Part shown: positions 59,713-64,000 of the stretch, one piece after another
Layout: each line of letters opens with the position of its first letter
Numbering within the stretch: the first letter of the stretch is position 1
DNA from: Theristus sp. LFF4_11
Lineage: Eukaryota > Nematoda > Chromadorea > Monhysterida > Xyalidae
Length of the DNA stretch: 64,000 nt
Direction of reading: 5' to 3'
Assembly: GCA_030248135.1 (NCBI GenBank)
Contig: JASANC010001018.1
Coordinates: 1 to 64,000 of the forward strand
Translations under genes and position numbers: made by a program
The notes under the pieces: model-generated
What the model was told of the DNA's origin: nothing
The model's database searches: none
Seen by the model: the letters and a program-made list of their open reading frames with translations, nothing else

Positions 59713-60000
59713 CATCACACATTCTCGCTTCAAAATGAACAGACAAGTCAGATCAAGAAAATAAAAAGAGCTACAAGCCTAAAACCGCAACGTGAAACAA
59801 ACACTAAACAATGTTAGAATTACTTTCTTTCTAGTTCTGCGATTCAAAGCTCACATCGATAGAGAATCAGTCAAAGCCTGACGAGGAAATTCAAATTTGC
59901 CGAAATGAGTCCCAGAGAAACAATCGGATCATTTGGACAACGCAAACGCATGAAACCATCTCCTTTCTACGTCTGCAGTGAGTCGCAGAACCAACACATC

Positions 60001-62930
<2,930 letters not shown>

Positions 62931-64000
62931 CTATGCGAGGTGGAAGAAAATCATTGGGAAATTTGTGTTTTACAAGCGCGAACATTGTTGGCGATCAGCT
63001 GATTGGTCGGTGATGCATGCTTTCTGTGCAGGCGTTATTGCTGTGGAGGTGGTGGGAGTCTGGTCCTGCACAGAAAGCATGCATCACATCTAGGGTTGGC
63101 ATGGTAAAAATACCGGTTTTTTTTACCGGTAAAAAAACACGTATTTATACGCGGTTTTTTACCAGGGCAAAAATTGGTGCCTTGAAAAAAACGGGAAAAA
63201 GACCGTTTCTGTATTTTTCCGGTTTTTTTCGAATTTTTCCGGTTTTTTTCAATTTCGGATCCTGAGTTTTTATATCATTTTTGATGAGAAAATGAGAAAA
63301 TCTGTGACCAAGAAAATTATGATGACGAAATTGACACTGATGTTTTGAAAGAACTGTTAAGCGAGGTGCAAGAATCGGCTGGAGCTGCCGAGCTGAGCTG
63401 AAAATTTCAAAAATTCCAAATGTCGCTCAAAACTGTTTTTCTTACACAATTACTGATTTGTTTTCTTTTTGATCTAAACTGACTCTAAATACGGTTTATC
63501 TGCGTTATTGTAGTAAATTGTGTTTGTCTATTGTGACCAAAGACTGTCCGGTGAAAACGCTGTGTTTTTTTTCCTGTGTAATTGGTGGAATATAAACGAT
63601 TGAGCAAAAGATGATGTTCGATTTGTTGCTGACCTTTTGGGTTTTCAGGCCCAAACATAATTTATTTTCTTTGTTGGTGCAGGAGATTTTGAACAAAGCA
63701 TTCTGAAAGCTGTTTTCACAAATCCTGGTTCAAGTTTAAAGTCGGCTGCGAAAATTATGTGGGTTTTTACAACTTTTTGGCTTTCGTTTTTTTTCGGTAA
63801 AATTACCGTAATTTTACCGGTAAAAATACAGGTTTTTTTACCACGATTTGAAAAAAACGGTATTTTGCCAACCCTAGTCACATCACATCACACACGTGAT
63901 CGACCCAGTCAATCAACTGATGCGTCCGCAATCAATCAGTCAACTTGCAGGTTGCAGCCCAATTTTTTGCGCGTAATATGACACCAGTCAAAGCGAAATC
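62931..64000. other. PRPP synthetase intron up to the window end
   Basis: Apart from the nested hAT/MITE pair, nothing is seen. No candidate for the missing first exon appears in 63885-64000. Confidence 0.5.
63091..63876. mobile_element. Non-autonomous hAT element, 786 bp, nested in a MITE
   Basis: Same family as 40510 and 44179. Flanks ATCACATC (63083-63090) and GTCACATC (63877-63884) match at 7 of 8 bases. It splits a CAGCTGATTGG MITE whose arms are at about 62985-63090 and 63885-63950. Confidence 0.88.

Overview
This is nuclear DNA from an intron-rich animal. Every gene found is a typical metazoan gene split into many small exons by GT-AG introns and read with the standard code. Apart from the first and last genes, which run off the window, the coding models stay in frame through every junction. 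I saw no bacterial operons, CRISPR or viral genes. I take it to be an invertebrate: one beta-adaptin of mixed AP-1/AP-2 type, many Gln/Asn/His/Thr tracts from CAA repeats, and small hAT elements everywhere. I cannot name the phylum.

Layout. 868-4445 (+): 3' half of a DHHC palmitoyltransferase of the ZDHHC2/15/20 group, with two alternative exons of which exactly one must be used. 7735-12718 (+): a CREB transcription factor with KID and bZIP. 17043-29818 (+): a complete AP-1/AP-2 beta-adaptin in 23 exons. 32280-32530 (-): an exon with an LDL-receptor class A repeat. 35322-46135 (-): an 11-exon gene read as a NuSAP-like spindle protein. 46958-50782 (+): WDR4, the WD-repeat subunit of the tRNA m7G46 methyltransferase, head-to-head with the NuSAP-like gene. 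51466-57963 (+): a 20-exon AtuA/DUF1446 protein with a possible mitochondrial presequence. 60001-62930 (-): ribose-phosphate pyrophosphokinase, lacking only its first exon(s), which lie outside the window.

The genes do not form one pathway. They are housekeeping and signalling genes packed together (vesicle coats, tRNA modification, PRPP supply, mitosis, cAMP response). Most remaining DNA is mobile-element debris: at least five non-autonomous hAT-type elements with 8-bp target duplications, a decayed hAT transposase, two tRNA-derived SINE families, several palindromic MITE families present in ten or more copies each, and minisatellites. Two tandem repeats start exactly at 5' splice sites. Introns are T/G-rich on the coding strand, which helps show transcription direction.

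No clearly new biological system was found. The most interesting items are the alternative palmitoyltransferase exons, repeat arrays that copy splice junctions, CRE palindromes carried by a MITE into an intron of the CREB gene, and a MITE edge that appears to supply a splice acceptor.
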